From: Devosia sp. Root413D1
Lineage (GTDB): Bacteria; Pseudomonadota; Alphaproteobacteria; Rhizobiales; Devosiaceae
Reading direction: 5' to 3'
DNA: 64,000 bases
NCBI RefSeq assembly: GCF_001425235.1
Contig: NZ_LMEA01000001.1
Coordinates: 471,855 to 535,854, forward strand
Within the stretch, counting starts at the first letter, position 1. Each line of letters opens with the position of its first letter. Both the position numbers and the translations under genes were made by a program. The notes under the pieces are model-generated. The model was not told the origin of the DNA. It saw only the letters and a program-made list of their open reading frames with translations, and made no database searches. Positions 47,067 through 56,374 of the stretch are shown in pieces.

Positions 47067-48110
47067 CTAGCGGACGAAGCCGACGATCTTGCGCACGTCG
47101 TCCATCACCGGCACGGCGATGGCGCGGGCCCGGTCGGCGTTGCGGCGGAGGATCTGGTCCATTTCGCCCGTGTCGGCGACGAGCCGCTTCATCTCGGTGG
47201 CGATCGGCGACAGCACGGTCACGGCGAGCTCCGCCAGCGCCGGCTTGAACTTGCCCCAGCCGCTCCCGCCGAACTCGGCCAGCACGCCATCGACCGAGGT
47301 GTCGGAGAGCGCCGCGTAGATGGCGACGAGGTTTTCCGCCTCGGCCCGCCCGGCGAGACCCGCGGCCTCGGTCGGCAGCGCATCGGCGTCCGTGGTGGCG
47401 CGCTTGATCTTCTTGGCGATCGTATCGGCGTCATCCATCATGTAGATGGTCGACATGTCGGAAGCGTCGGATTTCGACATCTTCTTCTTGCCGTCCTTCA
47501 GCGACATCACCCGCATTGCCGGGCCGGTCGACAGCGTCTCGGTCAGCGGGAAGAAGTCGTCCTTCACCCCCAGGCCTTTGATCTGCTTCTTGAAATCGTG
47601 GTTGAACTTCTTGGCGATATCGCGCGTCAGCTCGAGATGCTGGCGCTGGTCGTCTCCGACCGGCACGCCCGTCGCCTTGTAGAGCAGGATGTCGGCCGCC
47701 ATCAGCGAGGGGTAGGCGAACAGCCCCAGCGACACCGCCTCGGAGTTTTCGCCACCTTCGGCCCCGGCCTTGTCCTTGAACTGGGTCATGCGCGTCATCC
47801 AGCCGACGCGCGCCACGCAGTTGAAGATCCAGGCGAGCTCGGCGTGCTCGACCACCTGGCTCTGGTTGAAGATGATCGACTTGTTGGGGTCGAGCCCGGC
47901 GGCGATGTAGGCCGCAGCGATCTCGTAGGTCCAGCGCCGTAGATCCTCGGGGTCCTGCCACACCGTGATCGCGTGCATATCGACGACGCAGTAGATCGTC
48001 TCGTGCGTTTGCTGCAGCGGCACAAAGCGCCGGATGGCGCCCAGGTAGTTGCCGAGATGCAGGTCGCCGGACGGCTTGATGCCGGAAAAGACGCGCGGGG
48101 TGAAAGCCAT
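47067..48110 (-). CDS. trpS: Tryptophanyl-tRNA synthetase
   Basis: A 347-residue class I aminoacyl-tRNA synthetase. The HIGH-like motif is in [18 protein letters not shown] (HLGN at 18-21) and KMSKS at 210-214. It normally follows murJ in this series; here kbl-tdh and an XRE regulator lie between. A repeat element precedes it. Confidence 0.97.
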   Translation of the reverse strand: MAFTPRVFSGIKPSGDLHLGNYLGAIRRFVPLQQTHETIYCVVDMHAITVWQDPEDLRRWTYEIAAAYIAAGLDPNKSIIFNQSQVVEHAELAWIFNCVARVGWMTRMTQFKDKAGAEGGENSEAVSLGLFAYPSLMAADILLYKATGVPVGDDQRQHLELTRDIAKKFNHDFKKQIKGLGVKDDFFPLTETLSTGPAMRVMSLKDGKKKMSKSDASDMSTIYMMDDADTIAKKIKRATTDADALPTEAAGLAGRAEAENLVAIYAALSDTSVDGVLAEFGGSGWGKFKPALAELAVTVLSPIATEMKRLVADTGEMDQILRRNADRARAIAVPVMDDVRKIVGFVR

Positions 48111-48144
48111 GAGGGGAGTCCCTATAGATCAGGGGTTTGCCTCT

Positions 48145-48262
48145 ACCCCCCTCCCAACCTCCCCCGCAAGGGGGGAGGTGCCGTTTCGTGCCTGTGGCTT
48201 GATCGTGCCAGGCACACCGGCGGACACCCTCCCCCTCGCGCGGAGGGTTGGGGAGGGGGGTG
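48145..48262. repeat. Palindromic intergenic element L (family 1)
   Basis: Inverted arms accccccctcccaacctccc (48145 on) and gggttggggaggggggt (to 48262). The centre, with gatcgtgcca and accggcgg, resembles the centre of elements B and B'. Between tdh and trpS. Confidence 0.8.
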
Positions 48263-48277
48263 CCAAGCGCACAGATC

Positions 48278-49300
48278 TCACCACTCCAAAACGATCTTGC
48301 CCTTCTCGCCCCCGGCCGCCAGCTTGAACGCCTCGGCATAGTCGTCGGCCGACATGCGGCGGGTGATGACCTTCCTGACGTCGAGCCCCGACTCCAGCAT
48401 TGCCAGCATCTTGTGCCAGGTCTCGAACATCTCGCGCCCATAGATGCCGCGCAGCGTGATCATCCGGAACACGATCTTGCCGAGGTCGAAGATGAACGGC
48501 CGGGCCGGCACGCCGAGCAGCGCAATGCGGCCGCCCATCACCATGTGGTCGATCATCTGGTCGAGCGCCGCCGGCGCGCCGCTCATCTCGAGGCCGACAT
48601 CAAAACCTTCCTTCATGCCGAGCTTGTTCATCACGGCGCGGAGGTCCTCGGTCGCGACATTGACCGGCACCACGTCGGCGACTTCGGTGGCGAGCCGGAG
48701 CCGCTCGGGGTTCACGTCGGTGATCACCACATGGCGCGCCCCGACATGCCGGGCGACCGCCGCGCCCATGATGCCGATCGGCCCGGCGCCGGTGACCAGC
48801 ACGTCCTCGCCGACAATGTCGAAGGCGAGCGCCGTGTGCACGGCATTGCCGAGCGGATCGAGGATAGCGCCCAGTTCGTCGTCGATCGCGTCGGGCAGCG
48901 GGATGATGTTGAAGGCAGGGATTTTGACGAACTCGGCGAAGGCGCCAGGGAGGTTTACCCCGATCCCCTTGGTGTCGGGGTCGAGGTGGAACTTGCCGGC
49001 CCGCGAGGCCCGGCTCCTCATGCCGACGACATGGCCTTCGCCCGAGACGCGCTGGCCGACCTTGAGGTTCCGGACCTCGGCGCCGACGGCGGCGATCTCG
49101 CCCGAATACTCGTGGCCGGTGACCAGCGGCACCGGCACGGTTTTCTTGGCCCAGTCGTCCCAGTTGTAGATGTGGATATCGGTGCCGCAGATGCCGGTCT
49201 TGTGCACCTTGACCAGTACGTCCTCGGGGCCGATCTCGGGGATCGGTCGCTCTTCCATCCAGATGCCGGGCTCGGATTTGGCTTTGACCAGGGCGCGCAT
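48278..49300 (-). CDS. tdh: L-threonine 3-dehydrogenase
   Basis: A 340-residue medium-chain dehydrogenase that oxidises threonine to 2-amino-3-ketobutyrate with NAD. The catalytic zinc region is ICGTDIHIYNWD (C38) and GHEYSG (H63, E64). The structural zinc cysteines found in E. coli at 93, 96, 99 and 107 are replaced by G, S, S and D (GMRSRASRAGKFHLD), as I recall for other rhizobial Tdh proteins. The ATG overlaps the kbl stop by one base, and aggag lies 7 bases upstream, so kbl and tdh are coupled. Confidence 0.93.
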   Translation of the reverse strand: MRALVKAKSEPGIWMEERPIPEIGPEDVLVKVHKTGICGTDIHIYNWDDWAKKTVPVPLVTGHEYSGEIAAVGAEVRNLKVGQRVSGEGHVVGMRSRASRAGKFHLDPDTKGIGVNLPGAFAEFVKIPAFNIIPLPDAIDDELGAILDPLGNAVHTALAFDIVGEDVLVTGAGPIGIMGAAVARHVGARHVVITDVNPERLRLATEVADVVPVNVATEDLRAVMNKLGMKEGFDVGLEMSGAPAALDQMIDHMVMGGRIALLGVPARPFIFDLGKIVFRMITLRGIYGREMFETWHKMLAMLESGLDVRKVITRRMSADDYAEAFKLAAGGEKGKIVLEW

Positions 49301-50484
49301 CAGATCACTCCTACTTCCTTGCCGGCCTCGGCAAAGGCGCCGATGGCGAAGTCGATATCAGCGGCCGACAGGGCGGCCGACATCTGCGTGCGGATGCGGG
49401 CCTTGCCCTTGGGCACCACCGGAAAAAAGAACCCGGCGACATAGACACCGCGCCTGTCGAGGGCAGCAGCGAGGTCCTGCGCCAGCGTTGCTTCGCCCAG
49501 CATCACCGGAATGATCGGGGTCTCGCCGGGGAGGAGATCGAAGCCGAGTTCACCCATGCGCTGGCGGAAGCTCCGGGTATTGTCCCTGAGCTTCTGCCGC
49601 AGGTCGTCCGCCCCTCGGGCGATTTCGATCGCCTTGAGCGAGCCGGCCGTCACCGCCGGGGCGAGGGCGTTGGAAAACAGGTAGGGCCGCGCCCGCTGGC
49701 GCAGCAGGTCGATCACCGCCTGCGGGCCGGTGATGAAGCCGCCCATCGCGCCGCCAAGCGTCTTGCCGAAAGTGCCGGTGATGATGTCGGGCTCGGCGCC
49801 CGTAAGCGCGCCGGTGCCGCGCCCCTCGGGGCCGAGATGCCCGGTGGCGTGGCAATCGTCGACCGCAATTATGGCGCCATACTTCTCCGCCAGCGCGCGG
49901 ATCTCCGGTAGTTTGGCGATATAGCCATCCATCGAGAACACCCCGTCGGTGACGATCAGCCGGAAGCGGGCCTTGTCGGTGATCGCCTGCTTGAGCTGGG
50001 TCTCGAGATCGTCCATGTCCGAGGTCTGGAAGCGATAGCGCTTGGCTTTGCTCAGCCGCACCCCGTCGATGATCGAGGCGTGGTTGAGGCTGTCGGAGAT
50101 GATCGCGTCGTCTTCGGTCAGCAGCGTCTCGAACAGCGCGCCATTGGCGTCGAAACAGGCGGCAAAGAGGATCGCGTCGTCCTTTTGGAGATAACGCGCT
50201 ATGGCGGTCTCGAGCTCGCGGTGCAGGTCGAGCGTGCCGCAGATGAAACGGACCGAAGCCATGCCGAAGCCATACTGCTCGAGCGCCGCGGCGGCGGCGT
50301 CGGCGATCGCCGGATGGTCGGCGAGGCCGAGATAATTGTTGGCGCAGAGGTTGACCATCTGTCGCCCTGCCACGGTCACCTGGCCGCCCTGCGGCGAGGT
50401 GATCTGGCGCTCGCGCTTCATCAGGCCCTGCGCCTCGATGTCATCAAGCACGGTCCTGAGGTGATCGAGATATCCGGTCTGCAT
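49300..50484 (-). CDS. kbl: Glycine C-acetyltransferase (2-amino-3-ketobutyrate CoA ligase)
   Basis: A 394-residue PLP enzyme that splits the Tdh product into glycine and acetyl-CoA. VNLCANNYLGLADHP at the N-terminus, DDCHATGHLGPEGRG and the PLP lysine K241 in GTFGKTLGGAMGG are present. The ATG at 50484 is preferred to the one at 50490 because ggagg at 50491-50496 would leave only one base before the latter. With tdh it makes the two-step threonine degradation operon, controlled probably by the divergent XRE-cupin protein. Confidence 0.94.
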   Translation of the reverse strand: MQTGYLDHLRTVLDDIEAQGLMKRERQITSPQGGQVTVAGRQMVNLCANNYLGLADHPAIADAAAAALEQYGFGMASVRFICGTLDLHRELETAIARYLQKDDAILFAACFDANGALFETLLTEDDAIISDSLNHASIIDGVRLSKAKRYRFQTSDMDDLETQLKQAITDKARFRLIVTDGVFSMDGYIAKLPEIRALAEKYGAIIAVDDCHATGHLGPEGRGTGALTGAEPDIITGTFGKTLGGAMGGFITGPQAVIDLLRQRARPYLFSNALAPAVTAGSLKAIEIARGADDLRQKLRDNTRSFRQRMGELGFDLLPGETPIIPVMLGEATLAQDLAAALDRRGVYVAGFFFPVVPKGKARIRTQMSAALSAADIDFAIGAFAEAGKEVGVI

Positions 50485-50502
50485 GGTCATTCCTCCGATA
50501 TG

Positions 50503-50554
50503 GAGGAAATTCCGCTATAACGGACAGATAGTCAAGTGATCGCGGAATTTCCGC
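50503..50554. promoter_or_regulatory. Two copies of a palindromic operator between kbl and the XRE-cupin gene
   Basis: gcggaatttccgc at 50542-50554 is a perfect 13-base palindrome and gaggaaattccgc at 50503-50515 differs from the palindrome at one position; centres are 39 bases apart. Both are in the divergent gap and flank its middle, as expected for the operator of the adjacent HTH protein. Confidence 0.65.
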
Positions 50555-50589
50555 TTGGCAGCCAGAGCCTACTTGGCGATAAAGGCAGC

Positions 50590-51159
50590 ATGGCAAGCAC
50601 CGAAGCCCCCGATATCGGCCCGATCATCCAGCGTGAGCGCAAGGCCCGGCACCTGACGCTGGAGCGGCTGGCAGCGCTCTCGGGTGTGTCGCGCTCGATG
50701 CTGAGCCAGATCGAGCGCGGCGAATCCAACCCGACCTTTGCGGTGCTCTGGGGGCTGACCCAGGCGCTGAAGATCGACCTCGCCGACCTGATCGCCGGCG
50801 GCGTGGCGCATCGGCGCGCGGCGCCGGTCGATGTGGTGACGGTGCCGCTGACGCCCGAGATCAACAGCCCCGAGGGGCACTGGCGGCTGCGCATCCTGAG
50901 CCCCACCTCGATGGCGGGCCGCGTCGAGTGGTACGAGGTCGAGATTGCCCCGGGCAGCCGGTTGCACAGCGCCCCGCATGCCGTCGGCACCTACGAGCAC
51001 CTGACGGCGCAGACCGACGGGCTGCGGGTCAAGACGGCTTTGGGCGAACAACTGCTGGGCGCCGGCGAAACAGCCCGCTACCGGGCTGATGTCGAGCATG
51101 AGATCGCCAATGACGGTAAGCTGCCGGCCCGGGCGCTGATGGTCGTGGTGTACGAGTAG
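50590..51159 (+). CDS. XRE-family regulator with C-terminal cupin domain
   Basis: A 189-residue regulator. The N-terminal helix-turn-helix (about 12-66) contains LTLERLAALSGVSRSMLSQI and RGESNPTFAVLWGLTQAL; the C-terminal cupin (about 110-185) has VEIAPGSRLHSAPHAVGTYEH. This family often senses amino acids or their breakdown products. Divergence from kbl-tdh with palindromic operators between them points to control of threonine catabolism. ATG at 50590; a GTG at 50536 would start inside the operator. Confidence 0.87.
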   Translation: MASTEAPDIGPIIQRERKARHLTLERLAALSGVSRSMLSQIERGESNPTFAVLWGLTQALKIDLADLIAGGVAHRRAAPVDVVTVPLTPEINSPEGHWRLRILSPTSMAGRVEWYEVEIAPGSRLHSAPHAVGTYEHLTAQTDGLRVKTALGEQLLGAGETARYRADVEHEIANDGKLPARALMVVVYE

Positions 51160-51179
51160 CCGCACACCTTGAGCGTGTG

Positions 51180-51346
51180 CCCACCCCCACCCTTGATCCC
51201 TCCCCACAAGGGGGAGGGAGACGCCTGAACCGAGATCGTGCAGCCATCGCCCTCCCTCCCCCCGGGGCGACCTCTTGTCGTCCACTTGTGGGAGGGCAGC
51301 AAAGCTTGCGAGCGAGGCGAGCTAGCGTCGCTGGGTGGGGGTGGCC
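51180..51346. repeat. Palindromic intergenic element H (family 1)
   Basis: Outer arms cccacccccacccttgatcc (51180 on) and gggtgggggtggcc (to 51346); inner arms ctccccacaagggggaggg and ccactTGTGGGAGGG-type complement; an extra stem gcttgcgagc near 51304. Same layout as element G. Between the convergent XRE gene and murJ. Confidence 0.8.
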
Positions 51347-51361
51347 AGATGCAACGGCCGT

Positions 51362-52924
51362 TCAGCCCTTCCGCCGCCGCAACCGGCGCAGCAGTCCACC
51401 CAGCCGCTGCACCCCGGTGAGGTGCGCCAGCGCGAAGTAGAGCCCCGCCCCGAACACGCAGAGCGCCAAGAGCGCCAGTGCCTGTACCGGGAAGAAGTAC
51501 CCTGGGTCGAACACCGGCCCGAGCAGTAGCACGAGGCCGTAGAGCGCGCCGGACATCACCAGCGTCAGCAGCACGATCATGCCCTCCTGCCGCCACTCCG
51601 CACCGCTGATGGTGAAATGGCCGCGACGGGCGAGGAAAATGGCCAGAAGCACGACGTTGGCCCAGGCGGCGATCGAGGTGGCGAGCGCGATGCCGACATG
51701 CTTCAGGGTCGGGAACAGCGCCAGTGACAACACGATATTGATGATCAGCGAGACGAAGGCGAACCAGGTCGGCGTCTTGGTGTCCTTGCGCGAGAAGAAC
51801 CCCGGCTGCAGCACGCGGATCAACACGAAGGCAGGGAGGCCCACCGCGAAGGCGATCAGCGCATGCGAGACGTTGACGCTGTCGGTCGGCCCGAAGGCGC
51901 CGCGTTCGAACAGCACCCGCACCACCGGCAGGGAGAGCGCGATCAGCGCTCCGGCGGCCGGCATCGACAGCAGCATCGAGAGGAACAGCGACTGGCTCTG
52001 GCTCTGCCGCGCCTCGAGCTCGCGCCCGGCGCTGAGGTGGCGGCTCAGTTCGGGCAGCAGCACCGTGCCGATGGCGATGCCGATAATGCCGAGCGGCAGC
52101 TGGTACAGCCGGTCGGCATTGTAGATGATCGACATGACCTCGTCGGCGCCCGAGGCGATGATGGTGCCGACGAAGATGTTGATCTGCGTGATACCGCCCG
52201 CGATGATCGCCGGCACTGCGAGGATCCAGAACCGCCTGACCTCGCTATCGAAGCGCGGCCACCGCAGTTTCGGCACGAAGCCGGCGCGGCGGATCGCCCA
52301 GTAAACCAGCGCCAGCTGCGCGATGCCGCCGAGCATGGTGGCGATCGCCACCCAGAACGCCGTGTCCGGCGCCTCGAGCGTCAGGATCGCCAGGGGGATC
52401 AGCGCCCCGATATTGACGATGTTGAGCACGATCGGCGCGAAGGCAGCAGCAAAGAACCGCCCGAGGCTGTTGAGGATCGCCGCATAGGCCGCCATCAGCG
52501 ACATGCAGGCGAGATAGGGGAACATGATCCGGGTGAGAAACACCGTCAGGTCGAACTTCGCCTGATCGCCGACAAAGCCGGGAACGAACAGCACCATGAT
52601 CTGCGGCGTGAAAATCTCGACGAGGATGGTAACGACGAGGATCGCCGCCACCAGCCAGCTCATGATCCGGCCGGCCAGCTCCTTCGCCCCCTCATTGCCC
52701 TCGGTTTCGAGCGCAGTCGAGAACATCGGCACGAAGGCGGTGTTGAAGGCGCCTTCGGCGAACAGCCGCCGGAACAGGTTGGGAAAGCGGAACGCCGCGT
52801 TGAAGGCGTCGGACACCGGCGAGATGCCAAGCACCGCCGCCATCAGCGCATCGCGGGCAAAGCCGAAGATGCGCGAAACGAGAGTGAGCCCGCCGACCGA
52901 GAGGAAGTTGCGGTAGAGGCTCAA
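51362..52924 (-). CDS. murJ: Lipid II flippase MurJ (MviN)
   Basis: A 520-residue inner-membrane protein with about 14 hydrophobic segments that flips lipid II across the membrane. The start MSLYRNFLSVGGLTLVSR and FGFARDALMAAVLG are typical. The start codon is TTG at 52924, and it overlaps the stop of the DUF559 frame (TTGA), so murJ translation may depend on the upstream frame. Normally adjacent to glnD in relatives. Confidence 0.95.
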   Translation of the reverse strand: MSLYRNFLSVGGLTLVSRIFGFARDALMAAVLGISPVSDAFNAAFRFPNLFRRLFAEGAFNTAFVPMFSTALETEGNEGAKELAGRIMSWLVAAILVVTILVEIFTPQIMVLFVPGFVGDQAKFDLTVFLTRIMFPYLACMSLMAAYAAILNSLGRFFAAAFAPIVLNIVNIGALIPLAILTLEAPDTAFWVAIATMLGGIAQLALVYWAIRRAGFVPKLRWPRFDSEVRRFWILAVPAIIAGGITQINIFVGTIIASGADEVMSIIYNADRLYQLPLGIIGIAIGTVLLPELSRHLSAGRELEARQSQSQSLFLSMLLSMPAAGALIALSLPVVRVLFERGAFGPTDSVNVSHALIAFAVGLPAFVLIRVLQPGFFSRKDTKTPTWFAFVSLIINIVLSLALFPTLKHVGIALATSIAAWANVVLLAIFLARRGHFTISGAEWRQEGMIVLLTLVMSGALYGLVLLLGPVFDPGYFFPVQALALLALCVFGAGLYFALAHLTGVQRLGGLLRRLRRRKG

Positions 52925-53580
52925 CGGCTTTCCCCGTCGGGAGGGATCTGTGCGGGAAGAGTACCCCCTCCCCTGTCCCCTCCCCGCAAGGGGGAGGGAG
53001 ACGCCAACACTTCGCTCGGTGGTGCGGAGGCGCTCGCAGGTAGGGAGGGTCTCCTCCCCCCTTGCGGGGGAGGGACAGGGTGGGGGGTATTTGAGACCTT
53101 GGATATTGCCCCGAGCACCCCGGCGACCACCTCGTACACACCGCTCTCGTTTGTCAGTACGTCATCGTTGGTAAAGCGGAGGACGTGGATGCCTCTACCG
53201 CGCATATACTCGTCGCGAGCAGCATCGCGTTCGGGGCTTACATGGGTCTCGCCATCGACCGCGATGACGAGTTTGGCATGCATGCAGGCGAAGTCGGCGT
53301 AGTAGGGCCCGATCGGCTGCTGCCGGCGAAAGTGCCAACCATCTTCACGAAACTGCCATAGCAGGCGCCACAGGGCGCGCTCCGGACCGGTCTGGTTGTG
53401 GCGAAGGGATTTGGCCCGGGCGATGCTCAAAGAGACCCCCTGGGGGGGGGAGGGGACCAGGGCACGCAAGTCTTCGTTAGCCACTGACGGCAGTGTTGGC
53501 GTCTCCCTCCCCCTTGCGGGGAGGGGACAGGGGAGGGGGTATCTGCCTGCGCGGATCTCTCCGCGCGAAAGGCTACCCAT
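52921..53580 (-). CDS. DUF559 (Vsr-like PD-(D/E)xK) endonuclease-domain protein between glnD and murJ
   Basis: A 219-residue frame whose core (about residues 55-155, 53418-53116) is a DUF559 domain: ARAKSLRHNQTGPERALW, RRQQPIGPYYADF (D96), VIAVDGETH (D109-H113) and GIHVLRFTNDDVL. This domain is related to very-short-patch repair nucleases; substrate unknown. The residues before 55 and after about 160 are translated palindromic repeats J and I. Start is uncertain: ATG 53580 overlaps the glnD stop (ATGGGTAG), GTG 53484 is an alternative giving 187 residues. The stop overlaps the murJ start. It has no place in the conserved glnD-murJ pair, so it looks inserted. Confidence 0.75.
   Translation of the reverse strand: MGSLSRGEIRAGRYPLPCPLPARGRETPTLPSVANEDLRALVPSPPQGVSLSIARAKSLRHNQTGPERALWRLLWQFREDGWHFRRQQPIGPYYADFACMHAKLVIAVDGETHVSPERDAARDEYMRGRGIHVLRFTNDDVLTNESGVYEVVAGVLGAISKVSNTPHPVPPPQGGRRPSLPASASAPPSEVLASPSPLRGGDRGGGTLPAQIPPDGESR
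52962..53089. repeat. Palindromic element I (family 1), right of the DUF559 core
   Basis: Inverted arms taccccctcccctgtcccct (52962 on) and agggacagggtggggggta (to 53089). Positions 52962-53010 are perfectly repeated, inverted, at 53493-53541. It encodes the C-terminal tail of the DUF559 frame without a stop. Confidence 0.88.
53433..53541. repeat. Palindromic element J (family 1), left of the DUF559 core
   Basis: Arm 53493-53541 is the perfect 49-base inverted match of 52962-53010. The other arm (about 53433-53462, with a run of nine or ten G's) is more diverged. It lies between the glnD stop and the nuclease core. Confidence 0.85.
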
Positions 53581-56374
53581 TCGCCACCTTGGCCGCCTTT
53601 TCGTCCCCGCCCTGGAACACCGCCAGCAGCGCGTCGTGGATCTTTTTCTGGCGCGATTTCGACTCGATCTTATGGCCGGTGAGGTCGGTGACGTAAAAGA
53701 CGTCGACGGCCTTTTCGCCATAGGTGCCGATATGGGCCGAGCCGATGGTGAGGTTGAGGTCGGAGATCTGCCGCGTCAGCTGATGCAAGAGGCCGGTGCG
53801 GTCGAGCCCCATCACCTCGATGACGGTGAACTTCTCCGAGATGGTGTTCGACACCGCCACCTGTGCCGGCAGGGTGAAGGGTTTGAGCCGCTTGTTGTGG
53901 CGGCTTTCCTTGCCGAGGTCGATCAGCACCTGGCGCTTGCCCTGCAGCAGCTGTTTCACCGTATCGATGATGCGGGTGGCGCGGACCTTTTCGTCCTCGT
54001 CCGAAGTGAAGGAGCGGCGCAGCCGGAAGGTGTCGACGGCGCGGCCGTCGCGAGTGCCGAAAATCTGCGCCCCGATGATCGAGGCGTCGGCCATGGTGCA
54101 GGCGCCGGCGATCAGCGACAAGAGCCGTGGGTGGTCCGGGGTGTAGAAGCTGACCTCGGTGATCGACTCGAAGGATTTGACCCGGATCGAGCCGGCGAAC
54201 ATCTGCCCGGCCTGGTCGGCGGCGCGGATCATCCGGGCATGCTCGACCTGCAGTTCCGGCTCGGCGCGCAGCCAGTAATGGTCGTAGTGGCGGCCGACAT
54301 AGGTATCGACTTCCGGCGCCGGCCAGGCGGCGAGCGCACGGCGCAATACGGTCTTTGCCGCCTCGATGCGGTCACGTTGCGTCACCTGGCTGTGGCCGCC
54401 CGAGAGCAGCGGCTCAGTGGCGTAGTAGAGGGCGCGCAGCAGTGAGCCTTTCCAGCCGGTCCATACTCCGGGGCCGACCGCCCGGATATCGCAGGCGGTG
54501 AGGATCATCAGCAGCGCCAGCCGCTGCGGCGATTGCACCACATCGGCGAAGGAGCGTGCGGTTTCCGGATCCTGGATATCGCGGCTCTGGGCGATCTCGC
54601 TCATCAACAGGTGATGTTCGACCAGCCATGAGACGGTGTCGGTCTCGGCCGGATCGAGCCCGAGGCGCGGGCAGAAGCGGCGGGCGACGCGCGCCCCGGC
54701 GATCGAGTGATCCTCGGGCCGGCCCTTGGCGATATCGTGGAGGAACAGCGCCACGTAGAGCAGCCGCGTATCGTTGAGATGCGGCAGCAGTTCATGCGTC
54801 AGCGGCAGCTGTTCACGCAGGCCCCCATTGGCGATGTCGGCCATCACCCCGACAGCGCGGATCAGGTGCTCGTCCACCGTATAGTGGTGGTACATGTTGA
54901 ACTGCATCAGCGCGACGATCTTGCCGAATTCCGGCACGAAGCGGCCGAGCACGCCGGCTTCATTCATCTGGCGCAGGATGCGCTCGACATAGGTCGGCGC
55001 CGTCAGGATCTCGAGGAACCAGGCATTGGCCTGCTTGTCGTTCCTCAGGTCATGGCCGATCAACTTGAACGAGCGGCGGATCAGCTTGATGGCGTCGGGG
55101 TGGAGGTGCGCATCGTGCCGCCCCGCCAGCATAAAACCCTTGATCAGGTTGCGCGGGTCCTTCTGGAACACCTCTGGCCCGGCGACATTCAGCCGACCGC
55201 CTTCGATGACGAAATCGGTCTCGCCCTTGATCGGCACCTTGCCGCGCTTGAACGGCGCCAGTACCCGCCCGACCATGTCGAGGGGCTTGGCGTGGTCGAA
55301 TTCGAGCGAAGTGCAGAAGATGCGGGTCAGGTCGCCGACATCCTTGGCGACGAGGAAATAGCGCTTCATGAAGCGCTCGACCCCGAGCATGCCGGCACGG
55401 TCATTGTAACCGAGGCGTTGGGCAAGGTCGGGCTGCACGTCGAAGGTCAGCTTTTCGTCGGCCCGGCCGGTCAGGAAGTGGAGGTTACAGCGGATCGCCC
55501 AGAGGAAATCCTCGGCCCGCTGGAACAGCCGGTATTCCTCGGCGCTCAAGACGCCCTTGCCCACCAGTTCGGCGCTGGATTTGACCCGGTAGAAATACTT
55601 GCCGATCCAGAACAGCGCGTGGAGGTCGCGCAGGCCCCCCTTGCCGTCCTTGATATTGGGCTCGACCACATAGCGGGTGTTGCCCATCTGCCGGTGCCGT
55701 TCGTCGCGCTCTGCCATCTTGGCGGCGATGAACTCGGGGCCCGTCTTGGGCATGATTTCGCTTTCGAACCGGCGCACCAGCTCGTCGAACAGCTTCCGGT
55801 CGCCGGTGAGGTAGCGTGCCTCGAGCGTCGCCGTGCGCACCGTCATGTCGGAGCGGGCCATGCGGATGCAGTCGTCGACCGAGCGCACGGCGTGCCCGAC
55901 CTTCTGGCCGAGGTCCCACAGCATGTAGAGGATGTATTCGGTGATCTGCTCGCCCCAGGGCGTCTGCTTGTAGGGCAGGATGAATAAGAGATCGATGTCG
56001 GAGCCCGGGGCCAGCGTGCCGCGGCCATAGCCGCCGACCGCGGCAATCGAGATCATCTCGGCGCCGGAGGGGTTGTCGACCGGATAGACGTCGCGCACCG
56101 CGAAATGGTGCACTGCGCGAATGATCTCGTCTTCGGCGGCGCTGAGGTTCATCGCGCAGCGCGTGCCCTTGCCGGTCGCCATCAGCTCGGCCTCGGCGCC
56201 CGTGCGGGCGTCGGCGAGCACCGAGCGGACATGCTGGAGCACGATGCCGCGGCTGGCAGCGGACTTGGGGTCCTGACCAGCGACGAGCCGCCGGATGTCG
56301 CCGAGAATGGTCTCGGCCGAAGTCAACTGGAAGGCCGGTTTTCGCGGTCGGGCGTCAATTTCGGCGAGCTGCAT
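53573..56374 (-). CDS. glnD: Protein-PII uridylyltransferase / uridylyl-removing enzyme
   Basis: A 933-residue bifunctional nitrogen sensor that modifies PII proteins. Nucleotidyltransferase motif [18 protein letters not shown] (114-131, D126 and D128), GlnD helical region, HD hydrolase domain ([14 protein letters not shown], about 595-610) and two C-terminal ACT domains ([20 protein letters not shown] and [19 protein letters not shown]). The ATG at 56374 lies inside the last codons of mutS (20-base overlap), so the two are coupled. A small hairpin gcgcgga-loop-tccgcgc follows its stop at 53548-53565. Confidence 0.96.
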   Translation of the reverse strand: MQLAEIDARPRKPAFQLTSAETILGDIRRLVAGQDPKSAASRGIVLQHVRSVLADARTGAEAELMATGKGTRCAMNLSAAEDEIIRAVHHFAVRDVYPVDNPSGAEMISIAAVGGYGRGTLAPGSDIDLLFILPYKQTPWGEQITEYILYMLWDLGQKVGHAVRSVDDCIRMARSDMTVRTATLEARYLTGDRKLFDELVRRFESEIMPKTGPEFIAAKMAERDERHRQMGNTRYVVEPNIKDGKGGLRDLHALFWIGKYFYRVKSSAELVGKGVLSAEEYRLFQRAEDFLWAIRCNLHFLTGRADEKLTFDVQPDLAQRLGYNDRAGMLGVERFMKRYFLVAKDVGDLTRIFCTSLEFDHAKPLDMVGRVLAPFKRGKVPIKGETDFVIEGGRLNVAGPEVFQKDPRNLIKGFMLAGRHDAHLHPDAIKLIRRSFKLIGHDLRNDKQANAWFLEILTAPTYVERILRQMNEAGVLGRFVPEFGKIVALMQFNMYHHYTVDEHLIRAVGVMADIANGGLREQLPLTHELLPHLNDTRLLYVALFLHDIAKGRPEDHSIAGARVARRFCPRLGLDPAETDTVSWLVEHHLLMSEIAQSRDIQDPETARSFADVVQSPQRLALLMILTACDIRAVGPGVWTGWKGSLLRALYYATEPLLSGGHSQVTQRDRIEAAKTVLRRALAAWPAPEVDTYVGRHYDHYWLRAEPELQVEHARMIRAADQAGQMFAGSIRVKSFESITEVSFYTPDHPRLLSLIAGACTMADASIIGAQIFGTRDGRAVDTFRLRRSFTSDEDEKVRATRIIDTVKQLLQGKRQVLIDLGKESRHNKRLKPFTLPAQVAVSNTISEKFTVIEVMGLDRTGLLHQLTRQISDLNLTIGSAHIGTYGEKAVDVFYVTDLTGHKIESKSRQKKIHDALLAVFQGGDEKAAKVANG

